Shown: piece by piece, positions 1-11,922 of the stretch | Layout: each line of letters opens with the position of its first letter | Numbering within the stretch: the first letter of the stretch is position 1 | From: Pyropia haitanensis | Lineage: Eukaryota > Rhodophyta > Bangiophyceae > Bangiales > Bangiaceae | DNA: 64,000 bases | Assembly: GCA_008729055.1 (NCBI GenBank) | Contig: SDUX01000007.1 | Coordinates: 3,850,090 to 3,914,089 of the forward strand | Reading direction: 5' to 3' | Position numbers and translations under genes: made by a program | The notes under the pieces: generated by a model | Databases searched by the model: none | What the model was told of the DNA's origin: nothing | The model's input: only the letters and a program-made list of their open reading frames with translations

Positions 1-465
1 GCGCGCCATCTCAATCGGTGACCACGCCAGCTCCCGCCGAAAGGCGCGCCGCTTGGCAGCGGGCGCGGGCGGCGGCGTCACTGCTCCCGCCGCCCCCTCC
101 CCTGCTGCTGCCGCTCCCGCTGCCCGCTCCCCCTCCCCCGCCGCCGCCGCCGCCGCCGCGGTCAGCCCCTCCCCAGCTGTCGGCGCCGGCACCCCCGCCG
201 CCCCCTCTGCTGCCCCCCCCGCCGCGGCGGCCCCGCCCACACCGTCGCCACTCATGCCGCTGTCGCCGCCACCGGGTGCCGCCCCGCCCGGCGGTGACGG
301 CGACGGGGGTGGGGGCTCCGCCTCGGCGCGCGCCTCGAGGTCCTTGTACATGCCCACCACCACGTCCAGCCACAGCGGCCGGGGCGTCGGCGGCAGCGGC
401 GGCGGCGCGGGTGGCGCGGCCAGAGTGTTCGCGTCGGCGGCAGCGTCGTCCGCGGCGGCGGCAGC

Positions 466-496
<31 letters not shown>

Positions 497-1266
497 GCAG
501 CGGCCGCGCGGCCACCCGCCGACCGCCGGCGCCCCCGCCGGGGCGACACGCCCGGCGGGCCGCCACGGCGGCCGGCGTACGGCCCCTCCCCCCCCTCCCA
601 TCCATCCTCCGGCGCGCCGTCGGCGTCAGCCCCCCCCACCCCCCCCTCCCCCCTTGGCGACAGCAGCTCGGGCGGCGGCGCGCTCGCCGGCGTTGGCGTC
701 GCGGCGGCGGCAAAGACGGCCGCGTCGGCGGCGGCCGCGGCGGCCGCCCGCACCCGCCGCTCCCGCCCGAGCACCGTGCCGCCGATGCAGCCGCGGACGG
801 GCTCGACGCGCCCGCCGCGGCGGGCGGCGGCACGGCCCGCCACGCCGCCGCCGCGCGCCGCCTTGCGCGCCCGCGACGGCGCGTCGCCGTCGGTGCCGTC
901 GCCGTCGCTGTCGCTGCCGCCGCCGTCGCTGTGGCTACCGCCGTCCCCAGCGGTGGGGGGTGCCGCCGCGGAGGCGACGGCGGTGGCGGCCGCCGCCGCC
1001 GCCGCCGCCGCCTCGGCGGCGAGGCGCTTGCGCTTGCGTGACGGCGGTGGGGGTGGTGGCGGCGCCTCGGCGCCCGCCGCCGACACGTACACGGCGGGCC
1101 GGGCGGCGGCGGCGGCGAGCGCGTCGGGCAGCGACGCGGTCGGGAGGGGCACCAGGTCGACGCGGCGGAGGAGCCAGCCCTGTGCGGCGGCCGCCACCTT
1201 GAATGACACGACCATCTTGGCCAGCCGCACGCGGGCGGCGTCGTCCATCGACGCGGTGTAGGGCAT
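1..1266 (-). CDS. Unknown low-complexity nuclear-type protein, 3' end outside the window
   Basis: An open frame begins at the ATG complementary to 1264-1266 and runs without a stop to the left edge, so at least 422 residues are encoded and the C-terminus is missing. The first 60 residues look like normal protein (MDDAARVRLAKMVV, then GWLLRRVDLVPLP). They are followed by a proline run and a basic SRKRKRL motif that could be a nuclear localisation signal. The rest is Ala/Gly/Pro-rich with short conserved-looking islands, such as PLWLDVVVGMYKDLEARAE near residue 310 and AAKRRAFRRELAW at the edge. The last island suggests that a folded or basic domain continues outside. I do not recognise the family. 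Competing open frames in this interval are arginine/proline shadows. The start is the first ATG in the frame after non-coding-looking DNA, so it is plausible but unproven. Confidence 0.6.
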
Positions 1267-3805
1267 GGTGGCGGCGGGCCGCGGGGGAGCGCCCGCGGGG
1301 GAAGGGGTGGTGGTGGGATGGACGGATAGTGGTTAGAGGCGAGGGGGAGGGGGGCGGAAAGAGGGAAAGACAAAGCAAGAGGGGGGGGGAGGGGGGGGGA
1401 AAGGAAGAGGATCAGCCAGGCCGGCGCCAGGTCCCCCTGGCACAGGATGGCGAGAAACGCGCGACAGCCGCAGGGGTGGGGCCGCCTCGACACAGGGCAG
1501 GGACGCGCAGGACGGGCGCGGGCCAGGCGGCCGCCCCCGTGCCCGCCGTGCGCACACGCGCGCCCGCCGGGCCACGCCGCTGTCGCGGCCGCGGCTGTCG
1601 CAGCGGCCAGCGGTGAACTACAGCAGCCGCGGGTAAACGACGGGCACCGGGGAGCGACAGGGGCAGCGCCACGGGCAGGCAAATGGGCGGGTGGAAGGGG
1701 AATGGGTGGGAGGGGGAGGAGAGCGGCACCGCCGACGCGGCCGACCAATGACGCCCCACCGGCAGCGGCCCAAAGAGACGGCCGGCCAGGGCGGCGCGCG
1801 GGGGCGGGGCGGGGGCAGGGAGGGGGAAGCGGGTGGTGGCCAGGCCGGCGGCCGCGCCGCCGTGCCCGCCACCGCGGCGGGGAAGGGCCGGCGGACAACC
1901 GTGGCGGCGACGAGCGCGCGCGCAAGGCCGGGGCGGGTAGTGTAGCTAGGGGGCGGGCGAGGCGGGGCCCTGTATCAGCGCGGGGGGGGGGGGCGCGGGG
2001 AGGAGTGCGCCGTGACGGGGGTGACGACGCTATTGGCGCGCGCGCTGCCGGCGCCGACAGCGGGCAGGCTGGGGAGCGGGGGGGTTGTGCGGTGTCCGTG
2101 TGCAGACGATGGCTGATCTTCTTGGCAGGCTTTGAACAGTAGTTGTCTTCGAGCCCATGTTGCGCAGGTAGGTCTCGCCTCAATTCGGTATTTCATAGTG
2201 TACTCGTACAGTACAAGTGATTTATGTTGTTGTACGTACTGTGCAAACAATGAATTCTAGGATTTGCGGTCCTCGGGCACCGTTGAGGTGGCATGCGCTG
2301 GCCCGGGGGCGGCTTGACGACGTCCAGGCCGCCCGCGCCCACCAATCCGCGGCCTCCGCTGGAACGGGGCCAGCTTGCGGTCACCCCTGCTGTACCTACA
2401 GTAGCTTGGCACGCCCACAGCCCCACCCAGGAGCGTCCCAGACGGACAGCGTGAGGCCGTCACCACGCACACGGTGTCCAAGAGGGTCAAATGGGGGCGG
2501 CCGAGAGGGGCGGGGGGGGGGGGGCGGTTCCTCGTGTCGTCACACGCGGTGCCCTCGTTGGGCACGGCTGGCACGCGGGCGGACGCGCTCCGCCGCAGCG
2601 TGGGCGCCCCGCCGCGCTGCGCGTGAAGGTGTGGCCCCGCGGCCTCGCTGGCGCGGGCCAGGCCGCCTTTGGGCCACTGTGCCACCGCCACCGCAGGCCG
2701 GGGCTGGGGGGAGGGGGGAGGGCGGGGCGTGTGGTCGTGCCCCCACCGCAGACCCCCCCTCCGACCACGCCGGTCGCGCCGTCTGCCGCGCCGTCCCCGC
2801 GGCGCCCCGTAGCGGCCACCCTCCCTCCCACCCCCCCCCCCCCGCCCCCCCACCTCCTTGTCGGCGGCCATTCCATTCACGTCGTCCCCTCTCGGCGCTG
2901 CTGCTCCTGCTGGCGCGCCGCTCCCCCCCCCCCTCTTTTCCGTCGCTACCGGCGGGAGGCCGCCGCCGCAGCGTCTGCGTGCGTGGCTGTTGGCGTCTTG
3001 GCCGCCGCCGCCGACCCCCCCCCTGCTCCTCTCTGCCCGGCGGCGGCGGTGCCGCAACGGGCGGCCGGCCGTGCGTCTGTGTCGGTGGGGGGAGAGGAGC
3101 GGGGGGGGAGGAGGGGGGACCCCTGGGGTGGCCGTGCCATCCCCTGCTGTACCGGCGGTGCGGAGAGGGTGGGGTGGGGGGTGGGGCCGGGCGGGGCGGT
3201 GGTGGTGGCAGCGGGGGGGTGTGCTCTGCCAAGTGAGGTTGGCCTAGAGGTGGCGCGCGCTCCCTCGCCGGGGGTGCGGGAGGGAGGGGCGCGGCGGTGC
3301 CGGCGCGGCGTGTGCCGCGGTTTCCCTGCGTGAGGGAGCGCGAGGGCGGTGGGGAAGCGGCCAACCACACACGGCGCCTGGACGGTGGGATCCGCGGCGT
3401 CCTTCGGGACCCGACCTCCACGCCGCCACCGCACCCCCCACCTGTGCGCCCCGTCGTCACGCCCGCCACCCGCCTCCCCTCTTGCCGCACCCGCACATCC
3501 CCCACGTCGACCTAGGTCTCCTCGTCGCGTTGGTGGGCCGCCTTACCCTGCTGCTGTTGCTGCTGCCGCTGCCGCTGTGGGTGGGGCCCTCTCTTCCTGA
3601 GGCTTTCTTTTCTTCTTTTTTTTTTTTTTTTGGCCGGGGGCGAGATCGTTGCTGCTTCCCGCCTTCCTCCCTTTCCCCACCCCCCCCCGCCCCCTACTGT
3701 CTCCGCGCGTTGCGGTTTTTTTTTTTTTTCGGTGGTGGTGCTGGTGGTCGCGCGGCGCCCGCGCCCCCCCCACCCCCTTCGCTCCCCCCTCCTCCCGTTT
3801 GGAGA
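1267..3805. other. Intergenic, GC-rich, probable divergent promoter region
   Basis: This interval separates a minus-strand gene from a plus-strand gene, so it probably holds two promoters. All open frames in it are Arg/Pro/Gly shadows without a recognisable motif. A short less GC-rich island at about 2100-2290 is the only composition change. T tracts at about 3609-3632 and 3716-3729 lie just upstream of the CRAL-TRIO start. Confidence 0.5.
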
Positions 3806-4093
3806 ATGACCTCGGATGGCGTCGCCGGCCTCTTTGCCCGCCAGTTTGCGCGCGTCCGGTCGGGCGGCGCCCGCGTCGGCGGACGCCTGTCGCCGTCCCC
3901 CCCGGCGTCACCGACGGGCCACACGGGCGGCCCGTCGGCCACGTCGGGGCTGCTGCCGCGGTTCCTCAGCCTGGGCATCTCGTCGGCCGACGCGGCGGCG
4001 GCGGCGGCGCCGGCGGCGGGGGCGGCGGGGGGTGCCAGCCCCACCGCCAGCGCTAGCGCCGACTGTGGGTTGTTGGATCGTGGCGGTGGGGGA

Positions 4094-4138
<45 letters not shown>

Positions 4139-4154
4139 GGCGCGGGGACGGGAT

Positions 4155-4190
<36 letters not shown>

Positions 4191-5173
4191 GGGTGGGCGC
4201 GCCCGCGGCGGGGGCGGCGTACGTGGAGGACCCGCGGGATGACACGGACGAGCTGGCGCCGCCCGCCCACCTGCGCGCGGACGCGTGGCGCAAGCTGGGC
4301 GAGACGTACGACCGGCGCCACGCGGGCGTGGCGGCCATGCACGCGCTCATCCGGAAGCACGAGCGCGGGGGTGATGCGGGCGGCGGCGGCGGCGGCCACC
4401 CCCCGCCGGGCGCCTCGGCCGCCGCGTCGGCGGTGCTGGGCGCCGCCGCCGCGGCGCCGTGCACCTACTCGCGGCGGGAGGATGCGTTCCTCCTCGCCTT
4501 CCTGCGGTGCAAAAAGTTTGACACGGCCCGCGCGTTTGACGAGTACACCAACTACTCGCGCTTCCACGACGAGTATGGGTGGCTGCGGTCGACGCAGCGG
4601 GACCTGGTGCGGAGGTTACTCACGTCGGGCTCCTTCTCCATCCTCCCCACCCGCGACCCGGACGGCCGCGTCATCCTGTCGGTGGTCACCCGCCACCTGC
4701 TGGCGCTGGTCGATGACGTTGGTGCCGCGCACGTGACGTCCATCCTCAAGGCCGTCCTCTTCCTCCTCGAGGTGATGATCGCAGACGTGGAGGCGCAGAT
4801 CTATGGCGCGGTGATTGTGCAAAACCTGGAGGGCTACGCCCTGCGCTACGTGCGGTACATGAAGGCGTCCGAGTACCGCCTCTTCCTCCACCTGTGCCAG
4901 GACTGCTACCCGCTGCGGGCCAACGCCATGTACGCGATCAACGAGCCGCTCGTGCTGCGGACGGTGTGGGCGATTGTGCGGCCGTTTATGAAGGCGAAAG
5001 TGAAGCGCCGGTTCAAGACGTTTGGCGCCTCCTACTCGGTGCTGTACGACCACATCCCGCGCGAGTCGCTGACCGCCGACTTTGGGGGGACCCTCCGCTT
5101 TGACGCCAACGCCGCGGCGAGCCGCTGGATCGCCGCGGTCGACGCCGCCAACGGGCTGACGCAGTCCCCATAG
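3806..5173 (+). CDS. CRAL-TRIO (SEC14-like) lipid-transfer protein
   Basis: The 455-residue product carries a CRAL-TRIO N-terminal helix motif (EDAFLLAFLRCKKFDTARAF, about residues 222-241) followed by the lipid-binding domain to about residue 432 (TRHLLALVDDV, IYGAVIVQNLEGYALRYVR, RANAMYAINEPLVLRTVW, VKRRFKTFG). This order and spacing match the retinaldehyde-binding / alpha-tocopherol-transfer branch of the family, which carries hydrophobic lipids between membranes. The first 200 residues are a poorly conserved Ala/Gly/Ser region with a 20-residue glycine run. I chose the ATG at 3806 because the open frame upstream of it is pyrimidine-rich low complexity. No intron is needed. The ligand cannot be told from sequence. 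Confidence 0.9.
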
Positions 5174-5992
5174 CGCCGGCGGCGGGTGGCCGGCGGCTTG
5201 GTGCGGGTGATGGGGGGCTTGGGTCTGGGGGTGACAGGCAGAGGGTTGGGGGACGGGGCTGCTGCTGGGGTCGAGCGTGCGTGGCGCCCCCCGCCCGACC
5301 AGTTTTGGACCTGCCGTGTACATTCTTTCTTTTCTCGTCCAGCGCTGTACTCCTGGCCGTCGTGTAACGCTTCTTTTCTCCCCTTTTGGCTGCTGTTGTT
5401 TGGCTGGGGCCTTGCTTGGGCACAGCAGACGGGAGAATAGAGGAGAGCGTATCTATACGCCCTGCCTCTCTGGCTTTGGAGGTGCGGCGCGTCACGCCGC
5501 TGCTGTTGTTCCTTGTCCGCTCGGTACTCTTGACCGGGCGGCCTTGGTCTCCAGGTGACGGGCGGCTCTAGCCAAGAGCCATTCCCCGCCTGTGCCCCGT
5601 GGGCAGCCCGCGGGGTCTTCTTCAGCAAGGACGTTCGCTGGCCGGCGGCCACCCCTTCCCGACAGCAACGGACGTGTGCGATGGTGGCGGTGTGCGGCCG
5701 CCGCCAGCGCCGCAACCGAGCAACTAGCGGCGGCCGCCGAGCCGAGGGACGGGCCCTCGCCCATATGCGAGCGAATGCGGGCGAGGGCGGCAAAGGGTAA
5801 GAGAAAACAGAAATAGACAGGGGGGGTAGTGACTGGAAGCGTTTGGCGGCCGCTGGGCCCCCTCCCAACGCACTGGGCCCTGGCCGGCAGCACCCTGCCG
5901 GCGGGCGCACCTCACCCACCTCACCCCCCTTCCGCCCGTCTGCCGCCGCCGCCGCCGCCGCAGCCAGCATCCGACCCATCCTCCCCCCCCCG
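5174..5992. other. Tail-to-tail intergenic region
   Basis: This stretch lies between the 3' ends of the CRAL-TRIO gene and the sulfotransferase gene. It should hold two 3' untranslated regions. I see no gene or clear repeat in it. Confidence 0.5.
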
Positions 5993-7474
5993 CTACTCGT
6001 CCCCACCGCCGTCCACGCCCGGCAGCATCACGTCCATATTGCACAGCGGGTGGGCGGCGTCAAACGTGCTCACTGCCAGCTTGCCACACTTGCACCCCGT
6101 CCGCCAGTCATCAAACATCCACCGCAGCGGCGGGCACGGGTAGAACGCCGCACACAGGTCGTCGATGTTGCTGACCGCCTCGCACAGGCTGTCGTGGGTG
6201 GCCTTGCGGCGGCTCGGTGGGTGGTCCTCGACGGGGAGGCCGAGGAAGCGGTAGACGCGCGCCATCGCCGCGCCCCGCCCGTACAGGTACTCCTCGTACG
6301 GCAGCGGCAGCACGCACCCGTCGGGCGCGACCGCCGCGACCGCCGCCTCGACGAGCCGCTCGTTGTTGTGGAGGTCGACGAGCAGGTTGTGCAGGTAGGG
6401 CACGTTGGAGATGTTGACCGGCGGGCAGCCGGCGGCGCCCGCGCAGCGCGACGCGAGCGTCTCGCCGTCGCGGAGGCCCTCGACGACGGAGGTGTCGTGG
6501 AGGTAGCGGCCGCGGTACTCGCCGACCGCCTGCTTGAGCAGGTTCGCCCGGCTGTTCCAGATGATGCGCACGCCGTACTCGCGGACGAGGTCGCGGAAGC
6601 CGGCGGGGTCGGCGAGCAGGTGCGTCGGGCGGAGCTTGAAGCCGGGCACCTTGCCCGCCGCGCCGCCGTCGGCGAGGAAGCGGCGGGTGTAGGCGAGCGC
6701 GAGGCTCGTGTTGGTCTCGTACTCGTAGTGGTCGACGGGCTCGGGGCCGGCGGGGCTGCCGAGGATGTCTGTGTGCTGCGTCATCTCGGACAGCAGCGCG
6801 GTGCTGCCGCTGTGCCCCATAAACACAATCAGGAAGCTCCGCGCGCGGCCGGCCGCCGCGCACGGCGGCAGCCGGTGGTCGGCGGTCGCGGCGGCGGCGG
6901 CGGCGGCCGCCGCAGCCGCCGCCGCGCCGTCGGCGGGGACCACCTCGGCGACCGCCGCGGCGACCGCGGCGGCCGGGTCGGCCGCCGCGGCGGCGGCGGC
7001 AATGGCGGCGGCCGCGGCGGCCACGGCGGTGCCATTGGACACCGCGGCGGCGACGAGGCGGCCCGCCGCGTCGACGCGCGCCGCGCACGCGCGGTCGGTG
7101 GCGGCGCCGAGCCAGCCGGTAAACGCAAACGCGGCGAGCAGCAGCGCCAGGCCATAGTAGACGCGCAGGTCTTGGCTTGTGAGGCCGCCAACTGCGGGGG
7201 GGGGGGCCACGGGCCGGGGGGGAAGGAAAAAGGAGAGCGTGGGCGTCAAGGCCAGCACAGGAGGGGGAGACCAGCACCGTGGAGCCCACAGCCGCGTCGG
7301 GACGTCAGCGTCGGCCAGTCTGGTGCGCGGCCGCGGCGGGCGGCCGCGGCGGCCGCCACCGCGGCGGCGGGCCGGTGTCAACGGCGGCGCCCCCGCCGCG
7401 GCCGGCGCACCGACAGCGACCGCCACACGCCCCGGCCGGCCGCCGTCGCGACCAACCCCCTTCCCTCCGCCCAC
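5993..7474 (-). CDS. Membrane-anchored sulfotransferase, probable Golgi carbohydrate sulfotransferase
   Basis: The C-terminal ~280 residues are a PAPS-dependent sulfotransferase domain. The 5'-phosphosulfate loop is seen as FLIVFMGHSGSTALLSEM (about residue 212), and the 3'-phosphate site as VRIIWNSRANLLKQAVGEYR (about residue 300). Upstream is one hydrophobic segment (YYGLALLLAAFAFTGWLGAA, about residues 104-123), then an alanine-rich stalk, which is the type II Golgi layout of carbohydrate sulfotransferases. Cys residues near the C-terminus (CPPL, CKCGK) could form disulfides in the lumen. Red algae make heavily sulfated galactans, so a cell-wall role is a reasonable inference. The first ~85 residues are non-conserved. 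A pyrimidine-rich tract ending in CGCAG just before the VGGLTSQD segment (about 7190) looks like a splice acceptor, so the true start may lie in an upstream exon. Confidence 0.85.
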   Translation of the reverse strand: MGGGKGVGRDGGRPGRVAVAVGAPAAAGAPPLTPARRRGGGRRGRPPRPRTRLADADVPTRLWAPRCWSPPPVLALTPTLSFFLPPRPVAPPPAVGGLTSQDLRVYYGLALLLAAFAFTGWLGAATDRACAARVDAAGRLVAAAVSNGTAVAAAAAAIAAAAAAADPAAAVAAAVAEVVPADGAAAAAAAAAAAAATADHRLPPCAAAGRARSFLIVFMGHSGSTALLSEMTQHTDILGSPAGPEPVDHYEYETNTSLALAYTRRFLADGGAAGKVPGFKLRPTHLLADPAGFRDLVREYGVRIIWNSRANLLKQAVGEYRGRYLHDTSVVEGLRDGETLASRCAGAAGCPPVNISNVPYLHNLLVDLHNNERLVEAAVAAVAPDGCVLPLPYEEYLYGRGAAMARVYRFLGLPVEDHPPSRRKATHDSLCEAVSNIDDLCAAFYPCPPLRWMFDDWRTGCKCGKLAVSTFDAAHPLCNMDVMLPGVDGGGDE

Positions 7475-8448
7475 GGCGTCTGGCCATCCCCACCCCCCCC
7501 CCTCCCCCCCCCCTCCCCCCCCCCCCCCCCCAACCCCAACCTACACCGTGACGACACCTGCACGCCCGCCTCCGCGGCGGCCGCCACCGCCGCCGCCGCG
7601 GCGGCGCCACCCGCCGGCCGCCCCTGCCGCCGCCGCTGCCCGTCCATGCCGCCGTCGCCCCGCCGCGCGCGCGCACGCCCCGCCCCGCCCGCCGCGGACG
7701 GTCGCCGCTGCCGCCGGCCGCGTCGTCTGCGCGGCGCGCCGCGGCGGCGCGGCGGGCGGGCGCGGCCGCCGCTGTTGGGGGGGGCGGCCGCCGCCGCGGG
7801 CGGCGCCGCGCCGCGCGGCGCCGCGCGGCGCCGCGCGGCGCGGCGCGACGCGGCGGGCGGCACGGCCGCGGTCCCCCCTCGCCCCCCCCGTGCCCGCTGA
7901 CAGCCGCGCGGGCGGTCGTCGCCGCGGCCTGCACGGGCGGCCGCCCGTCCACAGCGGCACCCCCGTCGGCGCGCCGTGCGCGGCGTCTGCCGCCGCCGTC
8001 GACAGACGGGCGCCGCGGCCCCAAAGGGGCGCCGCCGTCGGCCGCGCCGCCGCGGCGCTGGCAGCCGCGCCGCCGCGCCATGGCCGCGGCGGCGCCGCCG
8101 GCCGGGCCGCCGCGGGGGGGGGGGACCGACGTGCACGTGGCGCGCGCCGCCGCTCCCCCCCCCCCACGCCTCCCACGCACGCTCGGTGCCCCCCCCCCCC
8201 CTGGCCTCACCCATCGCGGCCCTGCGGGTGCCGCCGCGCGCGATGGGGGGGGGGGGGGGGTGGGCGGTCGCTCCGCGGGGCGGCGGCGAGCGCGGCGCCC
8301 ACCCGCAGCGGTGGGTGCGGGTGTGGCGGCGCGCGGTGGTGGCCGCGGCGGCGGCCGCCGCCGCCGCCGCCGCCGCCGCCGCGGCGGCCCGCCCGCCGCC
8401 GACAGGCTGGCACCCCCCGCCGCGGGCGGGGGGGCGGCGCTCGCGGGA

Positions 8449-8480
<32 letters not shown>

Positions 8481-8827
8481 CGCCCGCCCGCGGCGGCCGC
8501 GCGCCGTGCGCGCCGCGGCGGCCCGGCGGCGGCGACACGGGCGCGTCGCCGCCGCCGCGGTCCCGCCGGCCGGCGGCCTGCCCGCGGCCGCGCCGCTTAC
8601 ACGCCGGCCCGCCCGCCGCGGGGGGGGAGCGCCGCCGCCGCCGCCGCGGCGGCGCGGCCGCACCTCGCCGAGGTGGGGGAGGGGGGGGGGGGGGGGGGTG
8701 GGGGGGGGGAGGCGGTCGGGCTCGGGAACGCGGCGGCGGCGGCGGCGGTGGGGGGGGGGGGGCGGGGGGGGGGGGGGGGGGGGGTCGCCTGCCTCGTGGT
8801 GGCCGTCCCCGTTGGGGGGAAGGGGCG

Positions 8828-8861
<34 letters not shown>

Positions 8862-11800
8862 GGGGGAAGCGGAACGAGGCGCGGCGCCGCCGCCGCCGAC
8901 GGGCGTGCCGTTGGGGTGGGCGGACAGCGGCGCGGGGTGCGGCGTGGCCGTCGGGCCGCCGCTGCGGGTGGACGCCCGTGGCGGTGGGCGTGGCGGCCGC
9001 GGCGGGCGGTGGGGGTGGGGGGGTGGGGGGGGCGGCCGCCGGCGGCGGCCGGTCGGGTGCGCACGGCGGCGGGCGGCCGCGGGGGGGGGTCCGCCGCGGC
9101 GGCTGCTGGGGGGACACACGCCGGGCGGGCGGCGGCCACGCCGTGGCCGCCGCGCGTGCCGCCGCCGGTGGGGCGGGTGGTGGGCGTGGGCGCCGCGGAG
9201 GGGCGGAGTGGGGGGGGGGGTGGGTGGGGGTGGGGGGAACTCTGCACTGGCAAGGGGGAAGGCCCACTGGGGGGGGGGAAGAGTGGGGGGGGGGGGGGGT
9301 GTCTACCAAAGGAAACCACCGGGCTGGGAGCGGGGGAAAGCGCCGCCGCCGGTGGCGCCTTGGCGGGGGACCAGACGGCCGACCCACCGCCCGTCCGTGC
9401 GGCGGCTGCCAGTGTCATTGGGGCGGGCGATGCCACGGCGGCGGCGACGCGGCCCGTCTGTGGCCAATGCCACGGGGGGCGCGAGACGGATACCGCCGCC
9501 GCGGCAGCGTCGCTCCCACCAGGCGGGGCGCCACGGGCAGTGCGCGCACGCCCCGCGGGCACCGCACCCGCCGCCGCGCGTCGGCACCAGCGGGGGGCGC
9601 CGCCGTGCGGCCGCCCCCCCGACGCGCCGCGCGGGCAGCCGCCGCGGCAGGCCGCCGCGGCAACGCGGGAGCGCGCCCACGCCGGCGGCGGTCGGCGGCG
9701 GCGCCGGCCGCCGACGCGCGCCGCCCCGCGCGCGGCGGCGCCAGGACGCGGACGCGGCGACGGCGGCGCCGCGGTCGGCGGCGGCGGCGGTGGCCACCCG
9801 CCGGCGGCGGCGGCGGGCGGGTGCCGGCGGTGGCGGCGGCGGCGGCGGCGGCGGCGGGGGTGCCGCCGCGACGCCCCCCCCCCCGCGGCGGCAGCCGCGA
9901 CCGCCCGTCGCGGCCGCCGCGCCGCCGCCGCCACGGCCATCTGGATGGCAGCGTCTGCTGCGATCCATCGGCACGGGCACGTTTGGGGTATATGCGGCCG
10001 GGGGGGGGGGGTGGGGGCGGGGGGAGGCGCCGGGCGTCGCCCCGCCCCCACGCCCTCCCCCTCCCGGCGGTCGGTCCCGGTCACCGCCCGTGCCGCAGGG
10101 GTGTGGGGCGGCGACGGCCGCGGCGGCCGCGGGGCGGCGCCGCGGCGGCCGCGGCGCGGGTGGGGGGTGGCGGCCGCGCGGGGGCGCGGCGCGGCGCGGA
10201 CCGCCGCGCCGGCGGGGGGCCTTGCACGGCGCGCATGGCGCGGGCGGCGGAGCCGCTGGTGGTGGCACCGCGACGCAGAGCGGGAATGGTACGCTCGCCG
10301 CAGGTGCAGGGGGGGGGGGGCGGTGGGGGGGGGGGGGGGGACGCACCGACGCCAACGTCGCGGCCGATGACGCTCGCGCAGCCCGAGCGCCAGTGCGCAC
10401 GGACGTCGACTGAGCCGTGCACAAATCATTTCGCACAAACAACTACAATTGGTGGCAAGGGACTACAGCCAGGTCATGGGACACTTTTTGTCGAACTGTA
10501 ATTTCAAAATTGTCGGTAGCATTACTTGTGTAGTGTACTCCCTGAGTCCTGGCTCGTGACCGCGGCGGCTGCCGCGTGACGCCAACACCCTCCCGATCCC
10601 CGCTGTTTCAAAGTTTGAATGGCAGCTGATCGCGGCCGTAGCGGCCCCTCCATTGGATCCACGGGTTGGCCTACCCGCCCCGCCTCCTTACTGCCCCGAT
10701 CCCCGGGGGACCGTCAGGAGCGTGCCGTCCCGCTCCCGCGGGTCCGCCCGAGCGTCCCCCGGTCGGCACCCGAGGGCGGGGTTGCGTTGGCCGCCACGGC
10801 CGGGCGGCCGCGTGCGTTTGCGTTTGGCCCCTTAGGTACTGACCCACCGTCAAACAATCTGCCGTGCCCCCCCCCCCGACCGCAACTCGCCTGCCGACCG
10901 ACTGGCCCTTTCCCCGTCTGCCCCCCCCACCCACCTTCACATGACCGGCCGGACGCGACCGCTGCGGGGCCGCTGCCCCCCCTCGCCCCCCCGCCCCCCC
11001 CGCCGGCCCGCTCTGGCACCCACCAGCGATCGCGGTGCGGCGTGATAGCTCCGTGGGGGGCACACCCGCGAGGGGTATTTGGGGCGGCTGGGCAAACTCG
11101 CGGCAGAGCAGGCGGCCGGCCGGCACACTGCCCCGCCGGGGCTGCCGCCGCGGCCGGCACTGGTGGGGCATCTTGTGTGCGGGGGAGCACGCTGCCGTGA
11201 CCCGTTGCCAAAAGGGTGGTCCCCCCACGTAGCGCGGGAGAGGAGGCCACACTGTGCGGGCCGCGTCCACCGCCGCCGCCGCCCGTGGGCGCGCCCCGTC
11301 GGCCCGCCCCACGGGGAGCGCGGGGCGGCCCGCTGCCAGCCACCGCAGCCAGAGGTGTCTGTGCGGTGTACTTCCCGCCAGCCGCGGCGCCACGGCGCAC
11401 ATGCTCTGGCGGTGTCGAGGGTGACGGGGGGGGGGAACGCAGCCTCCCGGCCCCACTGGTGGTTCCAGACCCGGCCGCCCGACGGCCGGCCGCGCCGACG
11501 CGCCGACGCGGGCTGCCGCGAGGCCGGACGCGGCAGAGCAGGAGCCGGCAGGCCCGCCGGCCGGTCGATCGCTCCCCACGCGCCGCCGCCCGCGCGACGC
11601 GCAAAACGCCGGCCGCGGCGCCGTTGCGGCAGCGACCGGCCGGTGCGCTGCCGCCGCGCCTTTCCCGGTCGTACGGGGGGTCTGCCGAGGCCGCGCGGTC
11701 TGGTCAATCATCGCGTCGTGTGCCAGCCGCCTGCGCGCATTCGTCGCGCCTTGCCCGCCATCTACGTGCGGCTGGCCGACGTCCGACCCCGTTCGTCCCC

Positions 11801-11922
11801 TCTCCACCTCCCCTTGACCCTCTCTCTCTGGGCCGTCTGCCATCTCCACCACCGCTCCGCCTGCCACGCACTATCTCCCCTCTCCCCCCCCCCCCCTTAC
11901 TCCTCGCGTCCCTGCTCCCACC
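7475..11922. other. Extremely G/C-rich low-complexity region, then ordinary intergenic DNA
   Basis: From about 7480 to 10400 the DNA is almost only G and C. It has C tracts near 7495-7531, many G tracts of 8-22 bases between 8240 and 9300, and long CGG/CCG stretches. Every frame is open for hundreds of codons on both strands, but the products are only Ala, Arg, Gly and Pro with no motif. A lower-GC island at about 10420-10620 follows. From 10620 to 11922 composition is normal for this genome and no gene is recognised; a pyrimidine-rich leader precedes the gene starting at 11923. Confidence 0.55.

Noticed and set aside
252..2183. A 643-codon minus-strand frame near the left edge
   Set aside because: It is an Arg/Pro-rich shadow of the unterminated minus-strand frame 1-1266, which has natural protein segments and a normal start.
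7179..10370. Open frames of over 1000 codons on both strands through 7.2-10.4 kb
   Set aside because: The products are only Ala, Arg, Gly and Pro, depend on homopolymers, overlap one another on both strands and contain no motif; they are a by-product of the extreme GC content.
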